Assembly (NCBI GenBank): GCA_016703265.1
Contig: JADJCK010000003.1
Location: 372,001-436,000 of the forward strand
DNA: 64,000 bases
Reading direction: 5' to 3'
Origin: a bacterium
Lineage (GTDB): Bacteria > Krumholzibacteriota > Krumholzibacteriia > LZORAL124-64-63
Part shown: positions 1-9,022 of the stretch, piece after piece
Layout: every line of letters starts with the position of its first letter
Numbering within the stretch: position 1 is the stretch's first letter
Made by a program: the position numbers and the translations under genes
Notes under the pieces: generated by a model
The model's input: the letters and a program-made list of their open reading frames with translations, nothing else
The model's database searches: none
Told to the model about the DNA's origin: nothing

Positions 1-490
1 TGCGCTGGCGGATTGTGGTTTCGACCGCGCGCAGGAAGATTGTGAGCAGGCCGCTAGTGACCTCGGGCTTATGCCGCAGGTGCCACCTGACGCGCTTGGG
101 CATCGACAGCACCCACTGGCGGTGCTGTACGCGTGGCAGAACCTGGTCGACCATGTGGGCCGAGACATCAACCATGCGGCGCGTGGCGCACGACGGGCAC
201 AGATCGCGACCTTTGCACGAGAAGGCGACCAGGAAGTCATGACGGCAGTTGCCGCAGTACACGCGGGCAAAGCCGTGGGCCAGGATTCCGCATTTCAGGT
301 AGCCGCGCAGCACCGCCTCGACGTGCAGTGGCACGCCGCGGCCGTATTCGTCACGCTCGGCGGCGGTGGCCAGCCAGGTCTCCAGGTTGGTGCGCACCAG
401 TTCGTGCAGCAGCGTGGCGGCCGGCCGTCGCTGGCGGTAGGCGCGCGCGGCAGGAGTTGTCGCCGGCTGGTGACAGGCTGCAGCAGACAC
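1..490 (-). CDS. IS91-family transposase, N-terminal part (cut by window edge)
   Basis: Reading the minus strand from a GTG at 490 gives an open frame to position 1 with no stop. It contains a Cys-rich zinc-binding stretch (YCGNC, then SCKGRDLCPSC) followed by TRRMVDVSAHMVDQVLP and HRQWVLSMPKRVRWHL, the typical start of IS91/IS801-type rolling-circle transposases (zinc-binding domain followed by a Y2-transposase domain). The catalytic tyrosines lie beyond the window. The first ~25 residues look unstructured and the exact start is uncertain. The 92-bp repeat at 501-592 lies just upstream of the start, where the terIS end of an IS91-type element is expected. Family assignment is from remembered motifs; completeness of the element cannot be judged. 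Confidence 0.8.
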   Translation of the reverse strand, partial: MSAAACHQPATTPAARAYRQRRPAATLLHELVRTNLETWLATAAERDEYGRGVPLHVEAVLRGYLKCGILAHGFARVYCGNCRHDFLVAFSCKGRDLCPSCATRRMVDVSAHMVDQVLPRVQHRQWVLSMPKRVRWHLRHKPEVTSGLLTIFLRAVETTIRQR

Positions 491-500
491 GCGCGCTCCC

Positions 501-592
501 GGATGCCTTGCGGCGGCGGGAGGCGGTAAGGCCGGCGGGCAATTGCGCCGGCGCAACTCTCACGCATTCGCGATACTTGCGCCGGCGCAACC
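501..592 (+). repeat. Double-palindrome repeat, copy 1
   Basis: Begins GGATGCCTTG, followed by a GGCGGCGGGAG-like box, then two copies of the perfect 14-bp palindrome TTGCGCCGGCGCAA (543-556 and 577-590) separated by 20 bases. The same arrangement recurs at 2621-2712 and 9023-9113. This copy directly precedes the IS91-type transposase start, so it may be the element's terminus (inference). Confidence 0.85.
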
Positions 593-750
593 GACTCGGT
601 TCTCCGGTGATCGTCAATGCAGGGTGTCGCCCCGGCGCCCAACCCCAGGTGCCACTTGACACATGCCTGACCCGCAATCAATCCTCGCCTGCCGGGCCTG
701 CTTCCGGTGCCGGGGACCGCCGCCTGAAAACGAACTTCCGGAATGAGTCC

Positions 751-1524
751 ATGACCCGCGAGATGTGCTACCGCTGCTTCCTGCCCCAACACCTTTGCTG
801 GTGCGGGACCGCGATACGCATGCCGACGCGTACGCGCTTCGTCATCCTCATGCACCCGAAGGAGTTCAAGCACGAGAAGGCGGGCACCGGCCGGCTGACG
901 CACCTCTGCCTGGCCAACAGCGAGATCCGGATGGGTACCTGCTTCGATGAACACAAGGCCGTGCAGGCCCTGATCCGCGACCCGCTGAACATGCCCCTGC
1001 TCCTGTATCCGGGTGAGGCGGCGCTGAACGTCAGCAAGGGCGAACTCAGTCCGCAGGACCTGGGCGGGCGCAGGCTGGTCGTATTCCTCCTCGACGCCAC
1101 CTGGAGCTGTGCGCGCAAGATGCTCAAGCTCAGCCCCACGCTCCAGGCCCTGCCGCGCCTCATGTTCTCGTCAACGACTTCGAGCCGCTTCGTGATCAAG
1201 CAGCAACCCCAGGCTGGCTGCCTCTCCACGCTGGAGGCCACGCACGAGCTGCTGCTGGCCCTCGAGAAGGCGGGCCTGGACGAGTACGCCCTGCCCGAAC
1301 AGATGCTCGGGCTCTTCGCGCGGATGCAGCAGTTCCACCTCGACTGTGCACGCGATCCGTCCCGCGATGGGTACCGACGCAGTGGCGGCTACAGCGATCC
1401 GGCGAGTCGGCGGCGGCCGAAGGGAGCCAGCGGCCTGAGGCGGAGCCGGTACATCAAGGTGCCCGCCGGAACGGCCCCGGCGCAGCCGCAGACGGCGCCA
1501 CCCGAGCCAGGCGACGATTCTTGA
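751..1524 (+). CDS. DTW-domain protein, probable tRNA-uridine aminocarboxypropyltransferase
   Basis: A 257-residue DTW-family protein. DTW proteins such as E. coli TapT transfer the aminocarboxypropyl group of S-adenosylmethionine to a uridine of tRNA (acp3U). The N-terminus has a Cys cluster (CYRCFLPQHLCWC) typical of the family's zinc site; HPKEFKHEKAGTGRL matches the conserved HP.E..r...TgrL block, and LLDATWSCARKM at about residues 113-124 is the DxTW signature. The last ~40 residues are a basic, proline-rich tail. The ATG at 751 starts exactly at the family's Cys cluster, although the frame is open much further upstream. It stands alone, 37 bases before the hydrolase gene. Confidence 0.88.
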   Translation: MTREMCYRCFLPQHLCWCGTAIRMPTRTRFVILMHPKEFKHEKAGTGRLTHLCLANSEIRMGTCFDEHKAVQALIRDPLNMPLLLYPGEAALNVSKGELSPQDLGGRRLVVFLLDATWSCARKMLKLSPTLQALPRLMFSSTTSSRFVIKQQPQAGCLSTLEATHELLLALEKAGLDEYALPEQMLGLFARMQQFHLDCARDPSRDGYRRSGGYSDPASRRRPKGASGLRRSRYIKVPAGTAPAQPQTAPPEPGDDS

Positions 1525-1561
1525 GCCCGACGATGCCACCCCCGAACCTGGAGTACGTCCC

Positions 1562-2605
1562 ATGAGTCAGGACCAGAAGCCTGTCCCCCGCGCCACGGCG
1601 CGGTCAACACACATCGGCAAGTTCCGCGGCCACGCCGGCCACGTCATCCTCGCGACCCTCCTCACCCTGGTCACCGCAGCGGCGGCGCTTGCGCAGGGCG
1701 GCGCCGCGAACGGCGCCATCGTGGCGCGCGAAACCGTCGCCTTCACCCCGCAGCAGCGGCAGTACTTCGCGGAGCGCGGCCGCGCGCGCGGCGCCGAGAT
1801 CGACCTCGACCGCGTGGTTGTCCAGCGCATCACCTATCTGAGCGACGGCCTGCGGGTCAGGGGCTACCTGGTCGAGCCGGCTGCGGGCGACTCGTTGCCG
1901 GCGGTCATCTTCAACCGCGGCGGCAACCGGGACTACGGCGCCATCAGCGACACGTTCGCGGTGTTGAACCTGGGTGCGCTCGCGCAAGCCGGCTACGTCG
2001 TCGCGGCGAGCCAGTACCGGGGCAACGCGGGAGGCGAAGGCATCGAGGAGTTCGGCGGCGCCGACGTCAACGACGTGCTGAACCTCATTCCCCTGCTCGA
2101 GGGCCACCCGCGCGCGGACGCCTCGCGGCTGGGGATGTACGGGTGGAGCCGGGGCGGGATGATGACCTACCTGGCCCTGGCGCGGACCGACCGCATCCGC
2201 GCGGCCGTGGTCGGTTCCGGCATGGCCGACGCATTCGACATGGTGGCCCGCCGACCGGAGATGGAAGCGGGCGTGTTCGCGGAACTGGTGCCCAACTGGG
2301 CGGCCGACCGGGAAGCGCAGCTCGCAGCGCACTCGGCCGTGCGCTGGCCGGAGAAGCTGAACAAGGCGACGCCCATCCTGCTCCTGCACGGCAGCGCCGA
2401 CGTGCGCGTCAATGCCCGCGAGGCGCTCTCGATGGCCGAGGCGCTGTACGAGGTGCGTCATCCGTACCGGTTCATCCTGTTCGAGGGCGGCGACCATCCG
2501 CTGTCGGCATTCCGGTCGGAGGTCAATCGGGCCGTGATCGAGTGGCTCGACCGGTACGTGCGCGACAAGGCGCCGTTGCCGAAGCTGGAACCGCTCGGGC
2601 CGTGA
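1562..2605 (+). CDS. Secreted alpha/beta hydrolase (prolyl-oligopeptidase/dienelactone-hydrolase type)
   Basis: A 347-residue protein with a hydrophobic export segment at residues ~25-45 ending AALAQG. The catalytic triad is readable: nucleophile Ser in GWSRGG (~196), Asp in LLHGSADVRVN (~280) and His in EGGDHPLSA (~312). The layout resembles peptidase S9/DLH-type hydrolases; the substrate is unknown. Its last ~20 codons and the following repeat are duplicated at 8890-9113, where the rest of the gene is missing, so this copy has taken part in a rearrangement. No operon partner: the DTW gene is upstream on the same strand and the repeat follows directly. Confidence 0.85.
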   Translation: MSQDQKPVPRATARSTHIGKFRGHAGHVILATLLTLVTAAAALAQGGAANGAIVARETVAFTPQQRQYFAERGRARGAEIDLDRVVVQRITYLSDGLRVRGYLVEPAAGDSLPAVIFNRGGNRDYGAISDTFAVLNLGALAQAGYVVAASQYRGNAGGEGIEEFGGADVNDVLNLIPLLEGHPRADASRLGMYGWSRGGMMTYLALARTDRIRAAVVGSGMADAFDMVARRPEMEAGVFAELVPNWAADREAQLAAHSAVRWPEKLNKATPILLLHGSADVRVNAREALSMAEALYEVRHPYRFILFEGGDHPLSAFRSEVNRAVIEWLDRYVRDKAPLPKLEPLGP

Positions 2606-2620
2606 TGATTGTGCGCGACC

Positions 2621-2712
2621 GGATGCCTTGAGGCGGCGGGAGTCGGCAAAGCCGAAGGACAGTTGCGCCGGCGCACGTATCGCGAACGCGTGAGACTTGC
2701 GCCGGCGCAAGC
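2621..2712 (+). repeat. Double-palindrome repeat, copy 2
   Basis: GGATGCCTTG box, GC-rich box, then TTGCGCCGGCGCA (2663-2675, last base of the palindrome changed) and the full TTGCGCCGGCGCAA (2697-2710). It sits 15 bases after the hydrolase stop. The 2713-2814 stretch that follows, up to the convergent gene, shows nothing else. Confidence 0.85.
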
Positions 2713-2814
2713 GACCCAGTGCTGCGGCGATCCGGCGGACCACAGAGGTGCTGCCCGTCCACAGGGCGACGGGCAGCACGAGGGACAGCAGTCACAGGAC
2801 GGCGCGCGACGCCG

Positions 2815-5613
2815 TCAACGCACCAGGCTCATGCGGATGACCTGGCCGAGCGGCCGGCCATCGACGTGCAGGCGCCCGAAGTACGCGCCGCTCGGCACGT
2901 CGCGACCGGCACGGTCACGGCCGCGCCACACCTCGCGGTGCAGCCCCGCGTCGCAATCGCGCCCGCCGAGGACGTCGACCAGCTCGCCACGCACCGAGTA
3001 GATCCGTACCTCGGCGCGGCCTCTCTGCGGCAGGTTAAACGACACCGTCGTCGCGGGGTTGAACGGGTTGGGTTGCGCGGCCAGCGAGTAGTCGCCGGCA
3101 GCCACGACGTCATCGACGCCCGAGGTCATGTCGGGCGTGCGCATGACGACGTTCAGCGGCTGCGGGCCGACTTCGATGGCGAGGCGGGTCTGCTGCCGCA
3201 TCGACATCACGGCCACGCGGTTTTCGTGCGGGAAGTAGAGCTGGTAGTCCGTGCCCTCCGGCCAGTCGGACGGGTTCCAGCTCAAGGTCGCGGTGCGGGC
3301 GACCGGCGCCGCCAGCGCCACGGTCCAGCGCACCGGTTCCCCGCCCGACCCGGCGATGTCGCGCGTGAAGGCGCTGCCGGCGGCCAGCTCCCACTCGGGA
3401 TGCTGGAAAGACAGGGTCGGACCGCCGCCCGGCGCCGTCGGCGGCATCGGACGGTCGAACATCGCGTCGAAGCCGTGGGTGGCCGTCGCGTCGGCGCCAT
3501 AGGTGATCGCGCGGGCCAGGTCCCGCGCGTCGGTGAGCACGAGGTCCGAGCGCCAGGAGCCGTCCGTCGACTTCGCCGCCGGCGGCGCTGCCGCCAGGCG
3601 GGCCGGAATCTGCATGAAGTACTGCCAATGGAAGCGCAGCATGATGTCGTCGGAGAGGGCGTTGATCCAGTAGCCGTGCCAGGGCTGCAGGTCGACCGCG
3701 TCGTAGTAGGTGGACAGCGTCGGGTTCCAGCCCTGCACGTCCGCCGAAACGAGGCCGTTGGCCACGGCTTCAAGCCAGGTGTAGGTCGTGCCGCCGTGAA
3801 CCACGCGCAGGCCCTCGAAGGGCCCCGGGAACCAGTTCGCGTTGCCCACCAGGTTCCAGCCGTTGTTGAGCAGGACGTTTAAGCCGTCGAGCGCGCGTGT
3901 GCCGGACATGGACCAATTGAAGGGCGCCGACGTGCCCAGCCAGTAGCCGGTGCCGGGCGCCGCCGTCGCCGTGGCCGGCGCGGACTGGTAGCCGAGGTAG
4001 CGGTTGAACGTGAAGGCATAGGCGTTGCCGGGCGACGGGTCGAGAAGCACCGTGCCCACGGTGTTCTGCCCGGTCGCCGGCACCAGGGGAAGCCCGACCA
4101 TCGACCAGCCGCTCGGCAGCAACCGGCTTGTCGGCGTCAGATCCGGCGGCAGCGAGGCACCGACGACGAGCTCGAAGTGCCGCGACACCGGCGAGCCGTA
4201 GTTGTTGAAGACGTAGGACAGCGACGGGAACAGGTCGTACACCTGGCCGGTGAGCAGGTCGCGCAGCTGCAGGCCGATGTTGTCGTCGGCGCTGAAGTTC
4301 GGCGCAAAGGTCATGACGACGGGCCCCGCAAGATCGGTCTCGACCAGCAGCGGCCAGATCCGGGTGCCCGCGTCCGGGTCGAAGAGCGCGCGCACGTCGG
4401 TGCTGAAGCGCGGCCCCAGCGGCCAGCCGCCCTGCTCGAAACTCGCCGAAACGTAGTTGCCGGGCGGCGGCGACGGTTCCGGGAAGTCGAAGTCGGGATC
4501 GAGGCCGTCGGTGGCGTTCTGGTGCGTGGCCGCCCGCGTCAGCGGATCCGAGTAGGCGCCGGAAGCGACAGCGATGTCGACCGTGAGCGTGGGGACGGGC
4601 GGCGGCGCCCAGCCGATCGTCAGGTCGAACGTGCGCGGGCCGATCGACGTGAACGCGTACTCGAGCCCGGCGGCGCGCAGGTCGATCGTGGCGTCGGTGA
4701 AATGGTCATGCAGCAGCAGGGCGATGCCCGAAACGGCGTCGAACGTCGGCGTGAACGAAAGATCCACCTGGTAATCGTTCACCGGCAAGGCCGAGGGCAG
4801 GACCGTGAAGGTCCAGGTCTTCAGGGCCTGCGCCGGGTCGTATGATGCGCGCAGGTCTCGGGAGTAGTCGCCGTCCCACGTCGGACGCGGGAACGTCAGC
4901 AGCGGGGAAGTGTCGCGCAGGTCGATTCCAAGGTCGCGCCCATCGGTGGCGTTGGCGGCGGCGCCGGCGATGATGGTCTCGCCCTCCCCGGCGATCGTCA
5001 CCGTGAAGTCCGGCGTCACCTCGACGTCACAGTAGTCCAAGGGCGTCACCGGCCACAGGCGGGCAACGGCTGTTGTCTGGGCCCCGGAGATGGGTTGCAT
5101 GGCCCGCAGCGTCGCATTCCCAAAGCTGTCCGTGTAGTTGTAGGCCATGCTGCCCGGAATCGAGGCCACAGCCCCTACCGAACGCAGGAAGAAGTCGCAC
5201 TGCCCGGGATTGGTCAGCACCATCAGGTCCCAGGTGATCAGCTGGATCTGCTCGCCGAACGGCGGCAGCGGTGCCCGGCAGCCGACGATGTAGGTCCAGG
5301 CCTCCGCGCCGGAGCTGTCGGCGATGTTGATGCTCCCAGGCGGCAGCGTCTCGGAGATCTTGAACAGGGAGCCGGCCATGGCCGGCGGAATCACCTGCAG
5401 TTCGAACGCGTCGGCGCCGGGCAACGAGGAGTTCAGCAGCACGAGGTACGCACGGAACGGCACGCCGAGTGCGGGCGCGAAGTTGATGTCGCCGTTGTCG
5501 AAGACAATGGCCACGAGATCGGGAGTTGGGCAGTAGAGCTGGGCGGCCGCCGGCAGGGCTCCGGCCAGCACGGCCAGGCAGGCAAGTGCGGTGAACAACG
5601 ACGAGCGGCGCAT
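2815..5613 (-). CDS. Large secreted repeat protein with FlgD-like C-terminal tail
   Basis: About 932 residues. The ATG at 5613 has AGGAGG five bases upstream; the GTG just before it is too close to that site. An N-terminal signal peptide ends GALPAAAQ. The protein contains several related beta-rich modules (each with an ATDG/ATHG motif, a FPRP/FPEP/FDRP element and a W-rich strand), a middle part with GWNLVGNANWF and GYWLGTSAPF motifs, and a final ~80 residues (NPFNPATTVSFNLP...VRIYSVRGELV...RMSLVR) of the FlgD-Ig/secretion-tail type found on exported proteins of FCB-group bacteria. Paralog of the protein at 6097-8430. Probably surface-exposed or extracellular; its molecular role is unknown. 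Confidence 0.85.
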   Translation of the reverse strand: MRRSSLFTALACLAVLAGALPAAAQLYCPTPDLVAIVFDNGDINFAPALGVPFRAYLVLLNSSLPGADAFELQVIPPAMAGSLFKISETLPPGSINIADSSGAEAWTYIVGCRAPLPPFGEQIQLITWDLMVLTNPGQCDFFLRSVGAVASIPGSMAYNYTDSFGNATLRAMQPISGAQTTAVARLWPVTPLDYCDVEVTPDFTVTIAGEGETIIAGAAANATDGRDLGIDLRDTSPLLTFPRPTWDGDYSRDLRASYDPAQALKTWTFTVLPSALPVNDYQVDLSFTPTFDAVSGIALLLHDHFTDATIDLRAAGLEYAFTSIGPRTFDLTIGWAPPPVPTLTVDIAVASGAYSDPLTRAATHQNATDGLDPDFDFPEPSPPPGNYVSASFEQGGWPLGPRFSTDVRALFDPDAGTRIWPLLVETDLAGPVVMTFAPNFSADDNIGLQLRDLLTGQVYDLFPSLSYVFNNYGSPVSRHFELVVGASLPPDLTPTSRLLPSGWSMVGLPLVPATGQNTVGTVLLDPSPGNAYAFTFNRYLGYQSAPATATAAPGTGYWLGTSAPFNWSMSGTRALDGLNVLLNNGWNLVGNANWFPGPFEGLRVVHGGTTYTWLEAVANGLVSADVQGWNPTLSTYYDAVDLQPWHGYWINALSDDIMLRFHWQYFMQIPARLAAAPPAAKSTDGSWRSDLVLTDARDLARAITYGADATATHGFDAMFDRPMPPTAPGGGPTLSFQHPEWELAAGSAFTRDIAGSGGEPVRWTVALAAPVARTATLSWNPSDWPEGTDYQLYFPHENRVAVMSMRQQTRLAIEVGPQPLNVVMRTPDMTSGVDDVVAAGDYSLAAQPNPFNPATTVSFNLPQRGRAEVRIYSVRGELVDVLGGRDCDAGLHREVWRGRDRAGRDVPSGAYFGRLHVDGRPLGQVIRMSLVR

Positions 5614-5686
5614 CACGGCCTCCTCGTGGCAGTGTACATACGGGCCCCGGCGCGGGGCGCCTTGCGAATGAGGGCGATAATCGGGA

Positions 5687-5956
5687 CTAGCGGAACAGGC
5701 CCTTCACGCCTCCCCACGTGGAATTTCCGGTCGCGACGCTTGAATCCAGCCGCAGTTCGAAGTACTGGATCATCCAGGGCGCGTCGATGCCCGGCAGCGC
5801 ATCCTCGCGCAGCCCGAATGTGTGCCAGCCGGAGGTCGCGCCGCCGATCGTGAACTGGAATTCGATGGTGAACTCCTGCGCCGCGGCGGAAGCCGGCACG
5901 CCCAGGGGGGCCAGGCAGGCAAGGGCCATGAGCAGCATTCCGCATGAAGCGCGCAT
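5687..5956 (-). CDS. Small secreted protein with C-terminal STWGGVKGLFR tag
   Basis: 89 residues from the ATG at 5956, which is where a signal peptide begins (MRASCGMLLMALACLAPLG...SAAAQ); the longer upstream frame would bury it. The mature part EFTIEFQFTIGGATSGWHTFGL looks like one small beta domain. It ends DSSVATGNSTWGGVKGLFR, matching the extreme C-terminus of the secreted proteins at 40928-41911 and 43739-44677 (STFGTLKAMFR, SSFGALKAMFR). It sits between the two large FlgD-tailed genes on the same strand, so co-expression is plausible. No family recognised. Confidence 0.65.
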   Translation of the reverse strand: MRASCGMLLMALACLAPLGVPASAAAQEFTIEFQFTIGGATSGWHTFGLREDALPGIDAPWMIQYFELRLDSSVATGNSTWGGVKGLFR

Positions 5957-6096
5957 GATCGTTTCATTCCCGGTGTCCGGGATGTCGGGCAATGGTTGTG
6001 AAGTTGATTGGATCACAGCGTGCGGTGGGAGTCAAGCGGGCCGCCCGGTTCCCTCCCGGCGGAGGGGCGGGCGGCCCGCGTCGTCATGTCGGACAG

Positions 6097-8430
6097 CTAC
6101 CGGACGAGACTCATCCTCGATACGGGACCACGGGCTTCATTGTCGCTGTAGAGCCTCGCGAAGTAGGTGCCGCTGGGCACATCCCGGCCCTGACGGTCAC
6201 GCCCCGCCCAGATCTCGCGGTGATGCCCGGCCTCGTAGTGGCGACCGCCGAGAACGGCCACCAGCTCGCCCCGCACCGAGTAGATCCGGATCTCGGCCCG
6301 GCCGGCTGCCGGGAGATCGAAGGCCACGGTCGTCTGCGGGTTGAACGGGTTCGGGGACACTGTCAGACCATAGTCCTGCACCCCCGGCACGTCGGTGCCC
6401 GAGGTGAGGTCGGGTGTGCGGACCACGACCTCGATGGCCTTCGAGCCGAGCACCAGCGGATACGACGTCGTGCGCCGCATCGACATCACGGCGACGCGGT
6501 TCTCGGTCGGCACATAGAGTTGGAAGTCAACGCCGTCCGGCCAGTCGGCCGGATCCCAGGTCAGGAACGCCCGCCCCGGGTTCGGCGAGGTGGCGACGAC
6601 GCGCCACGAGGTGACTTCGTCGCTCAGGTTCACGATGTCCCGCGAGATCGCGTTGCCGGCCGCCAGCTCCCACTCGGGCCGGTGGAGGAACAGCTGCGGG
6701 CCGCCGGCCGGCGACTGGGGCGGCAGCGACCGGTCGTGCATGGCGTCGAAGCCCGCCGTGGCCTCGGTCCCCATGCCGATCGTGATCGCGCGCCGCTGGC
6801 CGGCCGCGTCGACGAGAACCAGATCCGACTGCCACGAATCGTCATCCGGATCCAGACGCACCTTCGTTTCCGCGCCCGAATTCAGCTCCAGGAAGTGCCC
6901 CCAGTAGAACCGGAGGGAAACCCCCGTCTGCAGCGCGTTGACCCAGTAGCCGTGCCAGGGCCGCAGGTCCGCGACGTCCATGTAGGTGCCACTGGCCGAG
7001 TCGTAACCCTGCACCGATGCCGAGACGAGGCCTGCCTGCACGGCGGCGAGCCACTCGTACGTGTTGCCGCCGTAGATGACGCGAAGGCCCTCGCGCGGCC
7101 CGGTGAACCAGATGGCGCTTCCGACGAGGTTCCAGCCCGCGCGCAGCGGCACTGTCACCCCATCGAGGTTCCGCAGTCCGGTCATGGACCAGTCGAAGGC
7201 GGCATCGGTCGCCAGCCAATAGCCCGTGCCCTGCGCCGCGGGCGTCGAGCCGTCGAGCAGGCGGTAGGCGCCGCCCGGATAATCGTAGGCGTAGGCGTTG
7301 CCGGGCGAGGGATCGGTCAGCAGCCCGGAGACGGTGGCGCCGGCGTTCGGCGTCAGCGGCAGGCCGACCAGCGACCAGCCCACCGGCAGGGAGCGGCTCG
7401 TCGGGTCGAGCACAGGTGGGATCGGAGCCGCGCCCACGATGAGCTCGAAGTGATACGTGTTCGGCAGGCCGTCGTTCGTGAACACATGGGTCAGGGACGG
7501 AAACAGGTTGTGATAGAGCCCGGTCGCCACATCGCGCAGGTAGAAGTGGGCGACTTCGCCGGCGGAGAAATCGGGCGCGAAGGACAGGGTCACGCTTCCG
7601 CTGCGGTCGGTCTCGACCATGAAGTTCCAGATCTTGTACTCAAGCAGCGGGTCGAATCGGCTGCGCACGTCGGCGGCGAAGCGGGGGCCCAGGGGCCAGC
7701 CCGGCTGTCTGAAGCTCGCCTGCACATAGCCGGTCGGAGGCGGCGTCGGCTTCGGGACGTCGAGGCCGCCGTCGTAGCCGTCGGTCGCGTTCAGCGCCGA
7801 GGCCGCGTGGATTGCGGTGTCCTGCAACGTGGCGGTGCTGGCGGTGATGTCGATGCTGTAGGCTTGCGGGAGCGGCGGGTCGCCCGGGATCGGGGGACAC
7901 ACAGACATGTTCATGCCACCAACCGGGATCGTGACGCTGCCCGAGGCAACGCCGCAACGACGGAGCACGCCGTCGCCGGTGACAACCGGCAGCTCGCCAG
8001 TCATCGAAGGCGCGGTCCCATCCGTGATGTAGAACGCCAGCTCGCCCGCGCCCTGCAGCATGACCTGCAGCGTCGCCAGGACGATCTGACCGCCCACGAT
8101 CGGGTAGTTGGCGGCAGCGCCCACGGCGAAGCCGTTGGCCGAGCCGTCAACGTCCAGCGCGTTGGCGCCGAGGTTCGTCGACAGGATGAAGTAGGGAACG
8201 CCGACCGGCGTGAGCGTGCACTCGAAGCCGTTCGTCGGGCCCGCGGGATTGCTCAGCAGCAGGTAGACGTTCGTCGGCACGAACATGCCCACGGGGGCGC
8301 AGTTCGTGTTGCCGGCGGCGTCGAAGTAGATGCCGATAGAGTCGGTCTTCGGATCGAGCCCCGCCGCGACCACGCCGGGCAACGTCGCGAGGATCAGGAG
8401 CGTGAGCAGAAGGAAGCGCCATAGTCTCAT
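6097..8430 (-). CDS. Large secreted repeat protein with FlgD-like C-terminal tail (paralog)
   Basis: 777 residues from the ATG at 8430, which has AGGAGAT upstream and opens a clean signal peptide (MRLWRFLLLTLLILATLPGVVAAG); the frame extends 62 codons further upstream without plausible start context. It starts with a cohesin-like or dockerin-partner-like beta region (DSIGIYFDAAGNTNC), then modules shared with the 2815-5613 protein (ATDGYDGGLDVPKP, GWPLGPRF, WSLVGLPLTPN, GYWLATDAAFDWSMTG, WELAAGNAISRDI), and closes with NPFNPQTTVAFDLP...SRMSLVR. The similarity runs over most of the length, so the pair are tandem duplicates with different N-terminal domains. Function unknown; probably a surface or secreted structural/binding protein. 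Confidence 0.85.
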   Translation of the reverse strand: MRLWRFLLLTLLILATLPGVVAAGLDPKTDSIGIYFDAAGNTNCAPVGMFVPTNVYLLLSNPAGPTNGFECTLTPVGVPYFILSTNLGANALDVDGSANGFAVGAAANYPIVGGQIVLATLQVMLQGAGELAFYITDGTAPSMTGELPVVTGDGVLRRCGVASGSVTIPVGGMNMSVCPPIPGDPPLPQAYSIDITASTATLQDTAIHAASALNATDGYDGGLDVPKPTPPPTGYVQASFRQPGWPLGPRFAADVRSRFDPLLEYKIWNFMVETDRSGSVTLSFAPDFSAGEVAHFYLRDVATGLYHNLFPSLTHVFTNDGLPNTYHFELIVGAAPIPPVLDPTSRSLPVGWSLVGLPLTPNAGATVSGLLTDPSPGNAYAYDYPGGAYRLLDGSTPAAQGTGYWLATDAAFDWSMTGLRNLDGVTVPLRAGWNLVGSAIWFTGPREGLRVIYGGNTYEWLAAVQAGLVSASVQGYDSASGTYMDVADLRPWHGYWVNALQTGVSLRFYWGHFLELNSGAETKVRLDPDDDSWQSDLVLVDAAGQRRAITIGMGTEATAGFDAMHDRSLPPQSPAGGPQLFLHRPEWELAAGNAISRDIVNLSDEVTSWRVVATSPNPGRAFLTWDPADWPDGVDFQLYVPTENRVAVMSMRRTTSYPLVLGSKAIEVVVRTPDLTSGTDVPGVQDYGLTVSPNPFNPQTTVAFDLPAAGRAEIRIYSVRGELVAVLGGRHYEAGHHREIWAGRDRQGRDVPSGTYFARLYSDNEARGPVSRMSLVR

Positions 8431-8889
8431 GGGTATCTCCTTGCGATGTTCGTTCCGCCATGATGCCTGCGTCACCACGTTGTCAGGCACCGATGATAGA
8501 GAGCATTCAACCATAACCGCGCTGGTCTGGTCAATCTGCCGCGGTGGTACACAGGAGCGATCCTCTCGGGATTCATCCGCTCCCACGCATCCGGCGCGCG
8601 CCGCTTGTGTGTTCACGGTTTGCGGCCCCCCCCTGGTGTCGTTGCGGGAGGGCTGTCGGGGCTGCGCCAGGCACCACGCGGTCCGCGGCGAGCCCGCAGC
8701 TCGACGGCCTGCTGCGACAGGCGCACGTAGTCAGCCGCCCGACGGCCCGCAAGTCAGGGTGACCGCCACGTGGTCGCGTCCTGGCCCCGAATTCGTCGTG
8801 CCCGACCGCCTGGTCAAGGCCCGGCGCGCCACACTTCAGGCATATCAGCGGGAGACATTCGTGGCCACACCAGCAGCAGCGCCCGGCAA
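8431..8889. other. Intergenic stretch with no recognised gene
   Basis: About 460 bases upstream of the secreted-protein gene. Short open frames exist on both strands, but none has a convincing start or a product I recognise. It may hold the promoter of the minus-strand gene, and, next to the hydrolase remnant, debris of a rearrangement. Confidence 0.5.
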
Positions 8890-9007
8890 CGGGCCCCCGA
8901 ACGCGAAGCCCAGCTCGCGGCGCTCTCGATGGCCGAGGCGCTGTTGGTTCGACCGCTACGTGCGAGACAAGGCGCCGCTGCCGATGGAGGAACCGCTCGG
9001 CCCCTGA
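8890..9007 (+). pseudogene. Internally deleted 3'-end remnant of the alpha/beta hydrolase
   Basis: Three pieces of the hydrolase at 1562-2605 are recognisable in order but fused by deletions: the EAQLAA codons, the ALSMAEAL codons, and the terminal DRYVRDKAPLP.EPLGP followed by the stop. The match continues past the stop into repeat copy 3, exactly as in the intact gene followed by copy 2. It has no start and no catalytic residues. Confidence 0.8.
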
Positions 9008-9022
9008 TGGTTGGGCGCTACC

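Noticed and set aside
8431..8889. Short frames on both strands as transposase remnants
   Set aside because: No motif of any known transposase could be recognised; listed only as intergenic.
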